Shown here in pieces: positions 1 through 9,071 of a stretch of 64,000 nt of DNA. The number at the start of each line of letters is the position of its first letter. Positions within the stretch are counted from its first letter, which is position 1. The position numbers and the translations under genes were made by a program. The stretch spans positions 1-64,000 of the forward strand of contig NZ_BMMS01000004.1 in the NCBI RefSeq assembly GCF_014646055.1, given 5' to 3'. The DNA is from Wenjunlia tyrosinilytica. Its GTDB lineage: Bacteria > Actinomycetota > Actinomycetes > Streptomycetales > Streptomycetaceae. The notes below the pieces were generated by a model. It was given only the letters and a program-made list of their open reading frames with translations, was not told the DNA's origin and made no database searches.

Positions 1-83
1 GGACGGTCCTACGGGCTCAGTCCAGGACGGTCAGTTGGACTCGGAACCGCCGGGGACGGTCCTACGGGCTCAGTCCAGGACGG
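1..83. repeat. 30-bp direct repeat at the 3' end of ridA
   Basis: The 30 bases at 1-30 recur exactly at 54-83, giving a period of 53 bp. The second copy covers the last codons and stop of the RidA gene, so the first copy is a duplicated gene tail. This looks like a local slippage or recombination duplication. What lies further left is outside the window. Confidence 0.85.
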
Positions 84-462
84 CCAGGGCGTCGATCTCG
101 ATCAGCAGGCCCGCGGGCAGGCCCACGTAGATGGTCGTCCGGGCCGGGAGCGGCCCCTCGATGCCCGAGAACCACTCGTCGTAGACCTTGTTGAGCTCGG
201 CGAAGTGGGCGGTGTCCGTGAGGTACACACGCATCATCACCACGTCGGCCCAGGAGGAGCCGCCCTCCTCGAGGACGGTCTGGACATTGCGCAGGGTCTG
301 GAGGGTCTGCTCGGCCAGCCCCGGGCCCACGGGCGTGCCGGTGGCCGGGTCGAAGCCGACCTGTCCGGCGACCTGGAGGATGTTCCCCTTGCGGACGCCT
401 TGCGAGAACCTCGCGGGCGGCTGCGGTGCCTTGTCGGTCGCGACGGCGGTCTTGTCGCTCAT
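70..462 (-). CDS. ridA: RidA/YjgF-family enamine/imine deaminase
   Basis: The 130-aa product has the usual length and pattern of the RidA (YjgF/YER057c/UK114) family, including the PARTTI segment whose Arg (about residue 108) corresponds to the substrate-binding Arg. Family members hydrolyse reactive enamines and imines released by PLP enzymes to ketoacid plus ammonia. The gene follows the IclR gene by 9 bp, in an operon with that regulator and a sugar-acid kinase. A PLP-dependent deaminase is divergently encoded nearby, so RidA probably clears its intermediates. The family call is secure; the precise substrate is inferred. Confidence 0.9.
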   Translation of the reverse strand: MSDKTAVATDKAPQPPARFSQGVRKGNILQVAGQVGFDPATGTPVGPGLAEQTLQTLRNVQTVLEEGGSSWADVVMMRVYLTDTAHFAELNKVYDEWFSGIEGPLPARTTIYVGLPAGLLIEIDALAVLD

Positions 463-471
463 GGTGCTTCC

Positions 472-1221
472 TTAACGTGAGGTGTATCCCGCGTAGTCGC
501 GGCTGATCGTCTGCGCGGTGCGGCGCACCAGCGGAAGGAGTGCGAGGAGCTCCTCGGCGGTGACGACGACGTTGGGCGCCGAGACCGACATGGCGGCGAC
601 GACCCGTCCGTCGTGTCCTCGGATCGGGGCGCCGACGCAGTTGATGGACTCCTCGTGCCCGCCGAAGTCGGTGGCCCAGCCCTGCTCGCGCACCTTGGCC
701 AGTTCGGCGAGGAACGCCTCGGGGCCGATGATCGAACGGGCGGTGTAGCGCGGGTAGTCGAGCTTCCGGGCGAGCGTGCGCAACTCGTCCCCGGGCAGGT
801 CGGCCAGGAGGATTTTGGCGACCGCGGCCACGGTGATGGCGACCGGCTTGCCGATGCGCGAGTACATCCGTACCGGGTAGCGGCTGTCGACCTTGTCGAC
901 GTAGATCACCTCGCCCTCCTCGTGGACGGCGAGGTGGACGGTGTGGCCGCAGTTCTCGTTCAGGGCGACCAGATGCGGATGCGCCGTGGCACGGATGTCG
1001 ATGTTCTCCATCGCCTCCTGCGCGAGGGCGAACAGTCGGCCGCCGAGCCGGTACCGCTGGTCGCCCTGCCGGTAGACCAGGCCGTGCTCGTGGAGAGTGC
1101 GCAGCAGGCGCAGCGCGGTGGACTTGTGGACGTCCAGGCGGGTGGCGACCTGTTCGAGATTGGCCGGGCCCTCGGCCAGGAGGGGCAGGATCCGCAGTGC
1201 GCGGTCGACGGTCTGGCTCAT
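472..1221 (-). CDS. IclR-family transcriptional regulator
   Basis: This 249-aa protein has an N-terminal winged helix-turn-helix (about residues 1-60, with the HKSTALRLL recognition helix) and a C-terminal IclR effector domain. I start at ATG 1221 because it overlaps the stop of the upstream kinase gene as ATGA (1218-1221), which indicates translational coupling. IclR proteins control sugar-acid and aromatic catabolism by binding a small effector. The likely target is the divergent promoter region at 2247-2390. It sits between the kinase and RidA genes, so it is probably autoregulated with the cluster. Confidence 0.9.
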   Translation of the reverse strand: MSQTVDRALRILPLLAEGPANLEQVATRLDVHKSTALRLLRTLHEHGLVYRQGDQRYRLGGRLFALAQEAMENIDIRATAHPHLVALNENCGHTVHLAVHEEGEVIYVDKVDSRYPVRMYSRIGKPVAITVAAVAKILLADLPGDELRTLARKLDYPRYTARSIIGPEAFLAELAKVREQGWATDFGGHEESINCVGAPIRGHDGRVVAAMSVSAPNVVVTAEELLALLPLVRRTAQTISRDYAGYTSR

Positions 1222-2246
1222 CGCGGTTCGTCCTTCTCCGTCCATCCCTGGCCCAGGACCAGACTGTCCCATGTGGCGTCGTCCAGGCCCACGAGGTGTG
1301 CGACACGGGCATGCGGTGGCGGGCAGCCGAGGTCACCGGGAACGGTGAGGGCGACGGCGGCCAGGACATGCCCGTACCGCAGCCGCGCGGGCAGGGGCAG
1401 TCCGCGCAGCGTCGCCGACAGGAAGCCGGCCGCGAAGGCGTCCCCCGCCCCGACCGGATCCACGACGTCCACGGTGAGCGCGGGTTCGAAGTGGGCGGTG
1501 TCGGTGCCGTCCGGCTGCCGGGAGTAGACGGTGGCCCCGCGGGCTCCCTGCTTGACGACGAGCGTGCCCGGCTCGGGGAGGGCGGCTCGCACACCGTTCG
1601 CCGAGGCCAGTCCCCACGCGGCCTCGGCCTCGTCCTCTCCTACGAGGACGGTGTCGCAGCGGCGGGCGATGCCGATGAGCTGGGCGGGGTCTCGTCCGTT
1701 CCACAGCGCCGGGCGGTGGTTGAGGTCGAACGAGATGTGCGGGCGGCCCGGGACGCGCTCGGTGAGCGCGCGGACCAGATCGCGGCAGGAGTCGGACAGC
1801 GCGGCGGTGATCCCGGACAGGTGCAGGACCCGGCCGGACCAGGCCTTCTCACGCCCGACCAGGTCGGCGGACATGGCCGAGGCCGCGGACCCGCCGCGGT
1901 AGTAGGTGACCGCGGTGTGCCCGTCGAGCCGCTCCTTGAAGTAGACGCCGGTGGGCCGGGCCGCGTCTCGCTGGACCTCGCCGACGTCCACTCCCGCGGC
2001 GGCCATCTCCTGGAGGATGCGGTCGCCGAAGCCGTCGGCGCCGACGCGGCTGATCCAGCGGACGCGGTGCCCGAGGCGGGCGAGGTAGCAGGCGACATTG
2101 GACTCGGCGCCGCCGATGCCCCGGTGGAACGTCGGGACGTCGGCCAGCGGGCCCGGGCGGTCGGGGTGGAACGTGACCATCGATTCCCCCAGGCACACCG
2201 CGTCGACGGTGGTGGCGGTGGTGGTTCGGGCCGCGCTGCTGGTCAC
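1218..2246 (-). CDS. kdgK: PfkB-family sugar kinase, 2-keto-3-deoxygluconate kinase-like
   Basis: The 342-aa product shows the PfkB pattern: an N-terminal LGESMVTF strand, the GGAESNVA substrate-binding motif, a YYRGGSAAS segment typical of KDG kinases, and the C-terminal DPVGAGDAF signature with the catalytic Asp. The expected reaction is ATP-dependent phosphorylation of 2-keto-3-deoxygluconate (KDG) to KDPG. A GTG start at 2246 is chosen from a GAGGA ribosome site about 10 nt upstream and from family alignment. The open frame continues far upstream but there lies antisense to the deaminase gene. The 3' end overlaps the IclR start by 4 nt. The kinase fold is certain; KDG specificity is inferred from motifs and context. 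Confidence 0.85.
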   Translation of the reverse strand: MTSSAARTTTATTVDAVCLGESMVTFHPDRPGPLADVPTFHRGIGGAESNVACYLARLGHRVRWISRVGADGFGDRILQEMAAAGVDVGEVQRDAARPTGVYFKERLDGHTAVTYYRGGSAASAMSADLVGREKAWSGRVLHLSGITAALSDSCRDLVRALTERVPGRPHISFDLNHRPALWNGRDPAQLIGIARRCDTVLVGEDEAEAAWGLASANGVRAALPEPGTLVVKQGARGATVYSRQPDGTDTAHFEPALTVDVVDPVGAGDAFAAGFLSATLRGLPLPARLRYGHVLAAVALTVPGDLGCPPPHARVAHLVGLDDATWDSLVLGQGWTEKDEPR

Positions 2247-2390
2247 GTCGGCGATTCCTCGGGTCGGTGTTCCGGGGCGGATCTGGGACTGCTGCGACAG
2301 GCGTTGACCGGTCGCTTGCCGGGATGTTAGACAGCAGCCGCAGGACTTGCAATGGATGTTGCACATGTTGCAACGAGCTGAGGAGAGTCC
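2247..2390. promoter_or_regulatory. Divergent promoter region with TTGCA repeats, candidate IclR operator
   Basis: This 144-bp gap separates the kinase-IclR-RidA operon from the deaminase-deacylase operon. It holds three TTGCA boxes at 2347, 2359 and 2368, spaced 12 and 9 bp, and the segment is visibly AT-richer than its surroundings. The boxes lie 20-45 bp upstream of the plus-strand ATG, a position suited to repression or activation. IclR proteins often bind short repeated or palindromic boxes in divergent promoters. The assignment to this IclR is inference. Confidence 0.5.
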
Positions 2391-3671
2391 ATGGGTGTGG
2401 AAGGTGCGGACGCGCTGAAGGCTCTGGCCGAAGAGCGTGTGGACTGGCGGTTCAAGGGGCTCCCCCCGGACGCCGAGGGCCGACGGGTCGGCGAACTGGC
2501 GGGGCAGCGGCGTTCGCTGTTCACCGGAGGGTTCACCACCCCCGTCCTGGCGCTGTCCGAGGAGGCGCTGGAGCACAACCTCGCGCTCATGGAGACCTGG
2601 TCGGCCCGGCACGGCCTGGCCTTCGCCCCGCACGGCAAGACGTCGATGGCGCCTCAGCTGTTCGCCCGTCAACTCGAGCGCGGGGCCTGGGGGATCACGG
2701 CCGCCGTGCCCACTCAGGTGCGGGTGTACCGGGCGTTCGGTGTACCCCGGATCTTCCTCGCCAATGAGCTGGTGGACCCCGCCGCCCTGGCCTGGCTGGC
2801 CGCGGAGCTGGACGCCGACCCCGGCTTCGTCTTCACCGCCTGTGTCGACTCGGTGCGCGGTGCCGGGCTGATGGACGAGGCGCTTCGGGCGGCGGGGGCC
2901 CGGCGGCCGGTGGACGTGGTGGTCGAGTTCGGCTGCGACGGCGGGCGGACGGGGGTGCGCGACGAGGCCGCCGCCGACGCGGTGGCCGACGCCGTGGCCC
3001 GGGTGGACACCCTGCGGCTGGTGGGAGTGGCGGGCTACGAGGGCGAGTTGCGGGAGAAGACGCCGCGGAGCGTACGGGCCTGGCTGGAGCGCCTGGTGGC
3101 GCTGGCCGGGCGCTTCGACGGCGCGGGGCGGTTCGACGGGGCGGACGAGATCGTGCTCAGCGCGGGCGGCAGCGCGTGGTTCGACGCGGTGGCGGAGGTC
3201 TTCGAGTCCGTCCCCGCGTACTCCAAGCCGGTCCTGAAGCTGCTGCGGTCCGGCGCCTATGTCGCCCACGACGACGGGCACTACCGCAGGCTCACCCCGT
3301 TCAACCGGCTCCCGGGCGAGGAGGCGCTCCTGCCCGCCTTCCGGCTCTGGGCACAGGTGGTCTCCCGTCCCGAGCCCGGACTCGCCTTCCTCAACGCGGG
3401 CAAGCGCGACGCCGCCTACGATCTGGACCTGCCGCAGGCGCAGTTGGTGCGCGGCGCGGACGGGACGGTCCGCGCCGCGGAGGGACTGCGGGTGACCGCG
3501 CTGGCCGACCAGCACACGTTCGTCGAGGTGGCCGACGGAGCCGCTGTCGAGGTCGGCGACTGGGTGGCACTGGGCCTGTCGCACCCGTGCACGGTCTTCG
3601 ACAAGTGGCAGCTGATCCCCCAGGTGAGGGCGGACGGCACGGTCACCGACCTGATCCGCACCTTCTTCTGA
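2391..3671 (+). CDS. DSD-family PLP-dependent amino acid deaminase (D-threonine aldolase/D-serine dehydratase fold)
   Basis: This 426-aa protein has an alanine-racemase-type N-terminal barrel with the PLP lysine in the APHGKTSM motif (about residue 80). The C-terminal LSHPC motif supplies the His and Cys metal ligands of the D-threonine aldolase/D-serine dehydratase family. Relatives cleave or deaminate D-3-hydroxy amino acids, and some act on D-glucosaminate to give KDG. A GGAGA ribosome site precedes ATG 2391. It lies 11 bp upstream of the deacylase gene and divergent from a KDG-kinase-like gene, which favours a 2-amino-sugar-acid substrate; ordinary D-amino acids remain possible. Confidence 0.8.
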   Translation: MGVEGADALKALAEERVDWRFKGLPPDAEGRRVGELAGQRRSLFTGGFTTPVLALSEEALEHNLALMETWSARHGLAFAPHGKTSMAPQLFARQLERGAWGITAAVPTQVRVYRAFGVPRIFLANELVDPAALAWLAAELDADPGFVFTACVDSVRGAGLMDEALRAAGARRPVDVVVEFGCDGGRTGVRDEAAADAVADAVARVDTLRLVGVAGYEGELREKTPRSVRAWLERLVALAGRFDGAGRFDGADEIVLSAGGSAWFDAVAEVFESVPAYSKPVLKLLRSGAYVAHDDGHYRRLTPFNRLPGEEALLPAFRLWAQVVSRPEPGLAFLNAGKRDAAYDLDLPQAQLVRGADGTVRAAEGLRVTALADQHTFVEVADGAAVEVGDWVALGLSHPCTVFDKWQLIPQVRADGTVTDLIRTFF

Positions 3672-3682
3672 GGGGCGCTGCC

Positions 3683-5296
3683 ATGGACCTGGTCTTCCGC
3701 GACGCGCTGGTCGTCGACGGCTCGGGCGGCCCCTCGTACCGGGCCGATGTCGGCGTCGACGGCGGCCGGATCGCGGCGATCGCGCGGGAGGGATCGCGGC
3801 GTCCGTCCGGGCGCCGGAGCCTCGACGCGGGCGGTCTCGCCCTGTGCCCCGGCTTCATCGACATGCACGCGCACTCCGATCTCGCCCTGCTGACCGACCC
3901 GCTCCACGAGGCCAAGGCGTCGCAGGGCGTGACCCTGGAGGTGATCGGACAGGACGGCCTGTCGTACGCGCCCGTGGACGACAGGACGCTGGCCGAGATC
4001 CGCCGCCAGATCACCGGCTGGAACGGCGACCCGCCGGACCTGGAATGGAACTGGCGCGGCGTCGGTGAGTACCTGGACCGGCTCGACGCGGGCTTCGACG
4101 GCCGTGGCATCGCGGTCAACGCCGCCTATCTCGTCCCCCAGGGCACCGTGCGCATGCTCGTCGTCGGCTGGGAGGACCGGCCGGCGACGGAGGCCGAGAT
4201 CGAGGCGATGAAACGCCTGGTCGCGCGGGGACTGGAGGAGGGCGCGGTCGGCATGTCGTCCGGGCTGACCTACTCACCCGGGATGTACGCCGACGACGCG
4301 GAGCTGACCCGGCTGTGCCGGGTCGTGGCCGACCACGGCGGCTACTACTGCCCGCACCACCGCTCCTACGGGGCGGGGGCGCTGGAGGCGTACGCGCAGA
4401 TGGTGGAGGTCACCAGGTCCGCCGGCTGCGCGCTGCACCTGGCGCACGCGACGATGAACTTCGGCGTCAACGAGGGCCGCGCCCCCGAACTGCTCGCCCT
4501 CCTCGACCGCGCCCTCGACCGGGGCGCCGACATCTCCCTCGACACCTATCCCTACCTGCCCGGCTGCACCACGCTCGCCGCCCTGCTGCCCGGCTGGGCC
4601 ACGGAGGGCGGGCCGGAGGCGACGCTGCGGCGGCTGGGGGATCCGGCGACGTGCGCGAGGATCCGCGAGGTGATGGAGGTCGAGGGCTCCGACGGCTGCC
4701 ACGGGGTGGCGATCGACTGGGACACGATCGAGGTCTCCGGGGTGGCCCACCCCTGCCTGTCCCGGTACTCCGGGGCGACCGTGCGCCGATCCGCCCTGCG
4801 GGAGGGCGTGGAACCGTTCGACATCGCGCTGCGCCTGCTGGTGGAGGACCGGCTGGGCACCACGGTCCTCCAGCACGTCGGGCACGAGGAGAACGTGCGG
4901 ACGATCATGCGTCACCGGGTGCACACCGGCGGCAGCGACGGTCTGCTCGTCGGGGACAAGCCGCACCCGCGGGCGTACGGGACGTTCCCCCGCTACCTGG
5001 GGACCTACGTGCGGGAGCTGGGTGTGCTCGGGCTCGAGGAGTGTGTGGCCCATCTGACCTCGCGGCCCGCGGCCCGGCTGCGGCTGCCCGACCGGGGGCT
5101 GGTGCGGGAGGGGTACCGGGCGGACCTGGTGCTCTTCGATCCGCGGACGGTGGCGGCGGGAGCGACGTTCGAGGCGCCGCGCACCGCGCCGACCGGGCTG
5201 CCCCATGTGCTGATCGACGGGCGTTTCGTTGTGCGAGACGGCCATCGGACGGATGAACTGGCGGGGCGGTCCATCCGCCGGACACCACCGCGCTGA
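3683..5296 (+). CDS. N-acyl-D-amino-acid deacylase-like amidohydrolase
   Basis: This 537-aa product belongs to the D-aminoacylase branch of the amidohydrolase superfamily. It has the HAHSD metal motif near residues 62-66, a central TIM-barrel with the LHLAHATM segment, and the late VHTGGSDG motif carrying the catalytic Asp near residue 413. The region that reads GNCG in many characterised D-aminoacylases reads GQDG here, so the bridging Cys is replaced by Asp. The ATG at 3683 follows the deaminase stop by 11 bp, implying co-transcription. It should remove an N-acyl (probably acetyl) group to supply the deaminase with free amino substrate. Confidence 0.8.
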   Translation: MDLVFRDALVVDGSGGPSYRADVGVDGGRIAAIAREGSRRPSGRRSLDAGGLALCPGFIDMHAHSDLALLTDPLHEAKASQGVTLEVIGQDGLSYAPVDDRTLAEIRRQITGWNGDPPDLEWNWRGVGEYLDRLDAGFDGRGIAVNAAYLVPQGTVRMLVVGWEDRPATEAEIEAMKRLVARGLEEGAVGMSSGLTYSPGMYADDAELTRLCRVVADHGGYYCPHHRSYGAGALEAYAQMVEVTRSAGCALHLAHATMNFGVNEGRAPELLALLDRALDRGADISLDTYPYLPGCTTLAALLPGWATEGGPEATLRRLGDPATCARIREVMEVEGSDGCHGVAIDWDTIEVSGVAHPCLSRYSGATVRRSALREGVEPFDIALRLLVEDRLGTTVLQHVGHEENVRTIMRHRVHTGGSDGLLVGDKPHPRAYGTFPRYLGTYVRELGVLGLEECVAHLTSRPAARLRLPDRGLVREGYRADLVLFDPRTVAAGATFEAPRTAPTGLPHVLIDGRFVVRDGHRTDELAGRSIRRTPPR

Positions 5297-5377
5297 CGTG
5301 CGCTTTCGCCCTCCGGGCCGGTCGACGTGGCGAAAAACACCAGGCGGGCCCGGAAACGCGCCCGTAAGGTGACCGGC

Positions 5378-6589
5378 ATGCAGGTGATCCAGTCCACGAA
5401 GCTCGCCAACGTCTGCTACGAGATCCGCGGTCCGGTACTCGAGGAGGCGATGCGACTCGAGGCCGAGGGCCATCGCATCCTCAAGCTCAACACCGGCAAC
5501 CCGGCGCCGTTCGGGTTCGACTGCCCGCCGGAGATCCTCGAGGACATGCTGCGCAACCTCGGGAACGCGCACGGGTACGGCGACGCCAAGGGGCTGCTGT
5601 CCGCACGGCGGGCGGTGATGCAGCACTACCAGACCAAGGGCATCCCGCTGGACGTCGAGGACGTCTACATCGGCAACGGGGTCTCCGAGCTGATCCAGAT
5701 GTCGATGCAGGCCCTGCTCGACGACGGGGACGAGGTCCTGGTGCCCGCGCCGGACTACCCGCTGTGGACCGCCGCGGTCTCCCTGTCGGGCGGCACCGCC
5801 GTGCACTACCGCTGCGACGAGCAGGCCGACTGGATGCCGGACCTCGCCGACATCGAGCGCAGGGTCACCGACCGCACCAAGGCCATCGTCGTGATCAACC
5901 CGAACAACCCCACGGGCGCGGTCTACGACGACGAGCTGCTGCGCGGGATCGCCGACATCGCCCGTCGCCACAGCCTGATCGTCTGCTCGGACGAGATCTA
6001 CGACAAGATCCTCTACGACGGCGCCACCCACACCCCGACCGCCGCCCTCGCGCCGGACCTGCTGACCCTGACGTTCAACGGGCTGTCGAAGGCCTACCGC
6101 GTCGCCGGATACCGCTCGGGCTGGCTGGCCGTGTGCGGACCGAAGACGCATGCCTCGAGCTACATCGAGGGGCTGACGATCCTGGCCAATATGCGGCTCT
6201 GCGCCAATATGCCGGCGCAGCACGCCATCGCCACCGCGCTCGGCGGCCGCCAGTCGATCAATGACCTGGTCCTTCCGGGCGGGCGGCTGCTCGCGCAGCG
6301 CGACGCGGCCCTCGACCTGCTCACGCAGATCCCCGGTGTGACGTGTGTGAAGCCGAAGGGGGCGCTCTACCTCTTCCCGCGGCTCGACCCGAATGTGTAC
6401 AAGATCAAGGACGACCGGCAGATGGTCCTCGACCTGCTGCGGGCGGAGAAGATCATGATTGTGCACGGTACGGGGTTCAACTGGCCCGAGCCGGACCACT
6501 TCCGCCTGGTCACGCTGCCGTGGGCGGAGGATCTGGTGGACGCGGTCGGCCGCATCGGACGCTTCCTGGACGGCTACAGCCAGCCCTGA
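5378..6589 (+). CDS. PLP-dependent aminotransferase, AlaA-type alanine transaminase
   Basis: The 403-aa product is a class I/II fold-type I aminotransferase with the NPNNPTGAVY motif, the SDEIYDKI segment and the PLP lysine in GLSKAYRVAGYRSGW (about residue 238). It closely resembles AlaA-type enzymes that interconvert alanine and pyruvate using 2-oxoglutarate/glutamate. The ATG at 5378 begins the conserved region; an in-frame ATG 17 codons earlier encodes only a basic non-conserved stretch. It stands about 80 bp after the deacylase and may have its own promoter. This looks like the start of the conserved chromosome backbone. Confidence 0.85.
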   Translation: MQVIQSTKLANVCYEIRGPVLEEAMRLEAEGHRILKLNTGNPAPFGFDCPPEILEDMLRNLGNAHGYGDAKGLLSARRAVMQHYQTKGIPLDVEDVYIGNGVSELIQMSMQALLDDGDEVLVPAPDYPLWTAAVSLSGGTAVHYRCDEQADWMPDLADIERRVTDRTKAIVVINPNNPTGAVYDDELLRGIADIARRHSLIVCSDEIYDKILYDGATHTPTAALAPDLLTLTFNGLSKAYRVAGYRSGWLAVCGPKTHASSYIEGLTILANMRLCANMPAQHAIATALGGRQSINDLVLPGGRLLAQRDAALDLLTQIPGVTCVKPKGALYLFPRLDPNVYKIKDDRQMVLDLLRAEKIMIVHGTGFNWPEPDHFRLVTLPWAEDLVDAVGRIGRFLDGYSQP

Positions 6590-6732
6590 CCGGGGGCTGC
6601 GACCGCCGCGGCGAGGCCCCCGCATCGCTCGTTTCACCGGCGCCTCGAGCACAGATCTATCCTCACTCGCTTTTTAGACGCTGTCCAAGTTAGGATGGCT
6701 TCAACAAGCGATCCTGCGTTTGGGAGGTCACC

Positions 6733-7188
6733 GTGTACGAGCCGAGTCGCCAGCCGGTGCGTACCCCGCGCCCGGCCGCGGGCAGGCGGACCCGCACCGC
6801 CGAGCCGGCCGCCGAGCGCGGCGCCTCGCAGCCGTCGCGCACGGACCACCTGCAGGCGCAGTTGGCAGGGCACCTCGCGGCCCTGCTCGCCGTCACCGAC
6901 GAGTTGCGCGGCGCCGGGCCGTCCGAGGAACTGGACGAGGCCGCCCGCGAGATCGCCGAGCGGGTCACCGAGCTGAGCCCCACCGGCGCCCCCGTGCGCA
7001 TCTGGGAGGGCAGCCGCCCCGGCGCCGGGCACGCCCGGGTCGCCGCCCTGCACCAGCACGCGCACACCATCGCCGGCCGGGTGCTCGTCGTGGCCGCGTC
7101 CCGCCAGGACACCGCCACCGCGATGCTGGCCTGCCGTCGCATGGACGCGCACGCCCTGGCTCTCAACAGCCCCCCGGTCCCCGCCTGA
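6733..7188 (+). CDS. Conserved hypothetical protein
   Basis: This 151-aa protein of unknown function has a disordered Arg/Pro-rich N-terminus (about residues 1-40) and then a largely helical part with LAGHLAALLAVTDELR and a final RRMDAHALAL helix. There is no signal peptide, membrane span or catalytic motif. The GTG start at 6733 is supported by a GGAGG ribosome site. It is convergent with the PEP carboxykinase gene and shares a bidirectional terminator with it. I recognise it only as a typical streptomycete neighbour of pckG. Confidence 0.75.
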   Translation: MYEPSRQPVRTPRPAAGRRTRTAEPAAERGASQPSRTDHLQAQLAGHLAALLAVTDELRGAGPSEELDEAAREIAERVTELSPTGAPVRIWEGSRPGAGHARVAALHQHAHTIAGRVLVVAASRQDTATAMLACRRMDAHALALNSPPVPA

Positions 7189-7209
7189 CGGGCGCCGCCC
7201 CCGAGAACG

Positions 7210-7247
7210 CGCCGGGGCCGCGCCTGAAAGAAGGCGCGGCCCCGGCG
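7210..7247. terminator. Bidirectional terminator hairpin
   Basis: A perfect 16-bp stem (7210-7225 with 7232-7247) closes a six-base loop. It is centred between two convergent genes, so it can end transcription in both directions. Like many streptomycete terminators it lacks a U-tract. Confidence 0.85.
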
Positions 7248-7268
7248 TAACCCCAGGTGTCGAGGGCG

Positions 7269-9071
7269 TCAGCCCAGACGCTCCACCAGCTTGCGGTACT
7301 CGTCCCACAGCGCCTTCGGCGTGTGGTCACCGAAGGTGTTCAGGTGCTCGGGAACGAGCGCCGCCTCCTCGCGCCACACATCGGCGTCCACGGACAGCAG
7401 CAGATCGAGGTCGGCCTCCGGGATGTCCAGGCCGTCCGTGTCCAGCGCGTCCTTCGTCGGCAGGATGCCGATCGGGGTCTCGACGCCGTCCGCCTCGCCG
7501 CTGAGCCGCTCGACGATCCACTTGAGCACGCGGCTGTTCTCGCCGAAGCCCGGCCACACGAAGCGGCCGTCGGTGTCCTTGCGGAACCAGTTGACGTAGA
7601 AGATCTTCGGCAGCTTCTCCGCGTCGGCCTTCTCGCCGACCCGCAGCCAGTGCGCGAAGTAGTCGCCCATGTTGTAGCCGCAGAACGGCAGCATGGCGAA
7701 GGGGTCGCGGCGCAGCTCGCCGACCTTGCCCTCTGCGGCGGCGGTCTTCTCACTGGCCACGTTGGCGCCGAGGAAGACGCCGTGCTGCCAGTCGAAGGAC
7801 TCCGTCACCAGCGGGACGGCGCTGGCGCGGCGGCCGCCGAACAGGATCGCCGAGATCGGCACGCCCTTGGGGTCCTCCCACTCGGGCGCGATGATCGGGC
7901 ACTGCGACGCGGGCACGGTGAAGCGGGCGTTGGGGTGCGCCGCCGGGGTGTCCGACGCCGGCGTCCAGTCGTTGCCCCGCCAGTCGGTCAGGTGGGCCGG
8001 AGCCTCCTGCGTCATGCCCTCCCACCACACATCGCCGTCGTCGGTCAGCGCGACGTTGGTGAAGACCGAGTTGCCCCAAAGGGTCTTCATCGCATTGGCG
8101 TTGGTGTGCTCGCCGGTGCCGGGCGCCACACCGAAGAAGCCCGCCTCGGGGTTGATCGCGTAGAGGCGGCCGTCCTCGCCGAAGCGCATCCAGGCGATGT
8201 CGTCGCCGATGGTCTCCACGGTCCAGCCGCGGGTGGTCGGCTCGAGCATCGCCAGGTTGGTCTTGCCGCACGCCGAGGGGAAGGCCGCGGCGACGTACTT
8301 GGCCTCGCCGCGCGGCGGGGTGAGCTTGAGGATGAGCATGTGCTCGGCCAGCCAGCCCTCGTCACGGGCCATCACGGACGCGATGCGCAGCGCGTAGCAC
8401 TTCTTGCCCAGCAGGGCGTTGCCGCCGTAGCCGGAGCCGAAGGACCAGATCTCACGGGTCTCGGGGAAGTGGGAGATGTACTTGGTGGAGTTGCAGGGCC
8501 ACGGCACATCGGCCTGGCCGGGCTCGAGCGGGGCGCCGAGGGAGTGCACCGCCTTGACGAAGAAGCCGTCGTCGCCGAGCTCGTCGAGCACCGCCTGGCC
8601 CATCCGGGTCATCGTGCGCATGGAGACCGCGACGTACGCGGAGTCGGTGATCTCCACACCCAGCGCGGACAGCGGCGACCCGAGGGGGCCCATGCAGAAG
8701 GGGACGACGTACATCGTCCGGCCGCGCATGGAGCCCTTGAAGATGTCGCCGAAGACGGCGCGCATCTCGTCGGGGTGCTTCCAGTGGTTCGTCGGACCGG
8801 CGTCCTCCTCCTTCTCGGAGCAGATGAACGTACGGTCCTCGACACGGGCCACGTCGGAGGGGTCCGAGGCCGCGTAGTACGAGTTGGGGCGCTGCACGGG
8901 GTCGAGCCGCTTGAAGGTGCCGTTCTCGACCAGCAGGTCGCACAGGCGGCGGTACTCCTCCTCGGAGCCGTCGCACCACACGATCTCGTCGGGCTGGGTG
9001 AGGGCGGCGATCTCGCCGACCCATTCGAGGAGGTCTTTATGACTGGTGGGAGCCGCAATATCGCGCGCCAC
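7269..9071 (-). CDS. pckG: Phosphoenolpyruvate carboxykinase (GTP)
   Basis: This 600-aa protein is the GTP-dependent PEP carboxykinase, converting oxaloacetate plus GTP to phosphoenolpyruvate, CO2 and GDP, the gluconeogenic entry step in the cytosol. The [10 protein letters not shown]-loop (about residue 270) carries the hyper-reactive Cys of the GTP class, and [10 protein letters not shown] and the NWFRKD region near the C-terminus are also typical. A GTG at 9071 is chosen because homology begins with [14 protein letters not shown] and a GGAG ribosome site precedes it; the frame stays open another 41 codons upstream. Confidence 0.95.
   Translation of the reverse strand: MARDIAAPTSHKDLLEWVGEIAALTQPDEIVWCDGSEEEYRRLCDLLVENGTFKRLDPVQRPNSYYAASDPSDVARVEDRTFICSEKEEDAGPTNHWKHPDEMRAVFGDIFKGSMRGRTMYVVPFCMGPLGSPLSALGVEITDSAYVAVSMRTMTRMGQAVLDELGDDGFFVKAVHSLGAPLEPGQADVPWPCNSTKYISHFPETREIWSFGSGYGGNALLGKKCYALRIASVMARDEGWLAEHMLILKLTPPRGEAKYVAAAFPSACGKTNLAMLEPTTRGWTVETIGDDIAWMRFGEDGRLYAINPEAGFFGVAPGTGEHTNANAMKTLWGNSVFTNVALTDDGDVWWEGMTQEAPAHLTDWRGNDWTPASDTPAAHPNARFTVPASQCPIIAPEWEDPKGVPISAILFGGRRASAVPLVTESFDWQHGVFLGANVASEKTAAAEGKVGELRRDPFAMLPFCGYNMGDYFAHWLRVGEKADAEKLPKIFYVNWFRKDTDGRFVWPGFGENSRVLKWIVERLSGEADGVETPIGILPTKDALDTDGLDIPEADLDLLLSVDADVWREEAALVPEHLNTFGDHTPKALWDEYRKLVERLG

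Noticed and set aside
1218-3584. 788-codon minus-strand frame as one long protein
   Set aside because: The N-terminal 445 codons are antisense to the PLP deaminase gene or lie in the promoter region; only the C-terminal PfkB kinase part is real, from GTG 2246.
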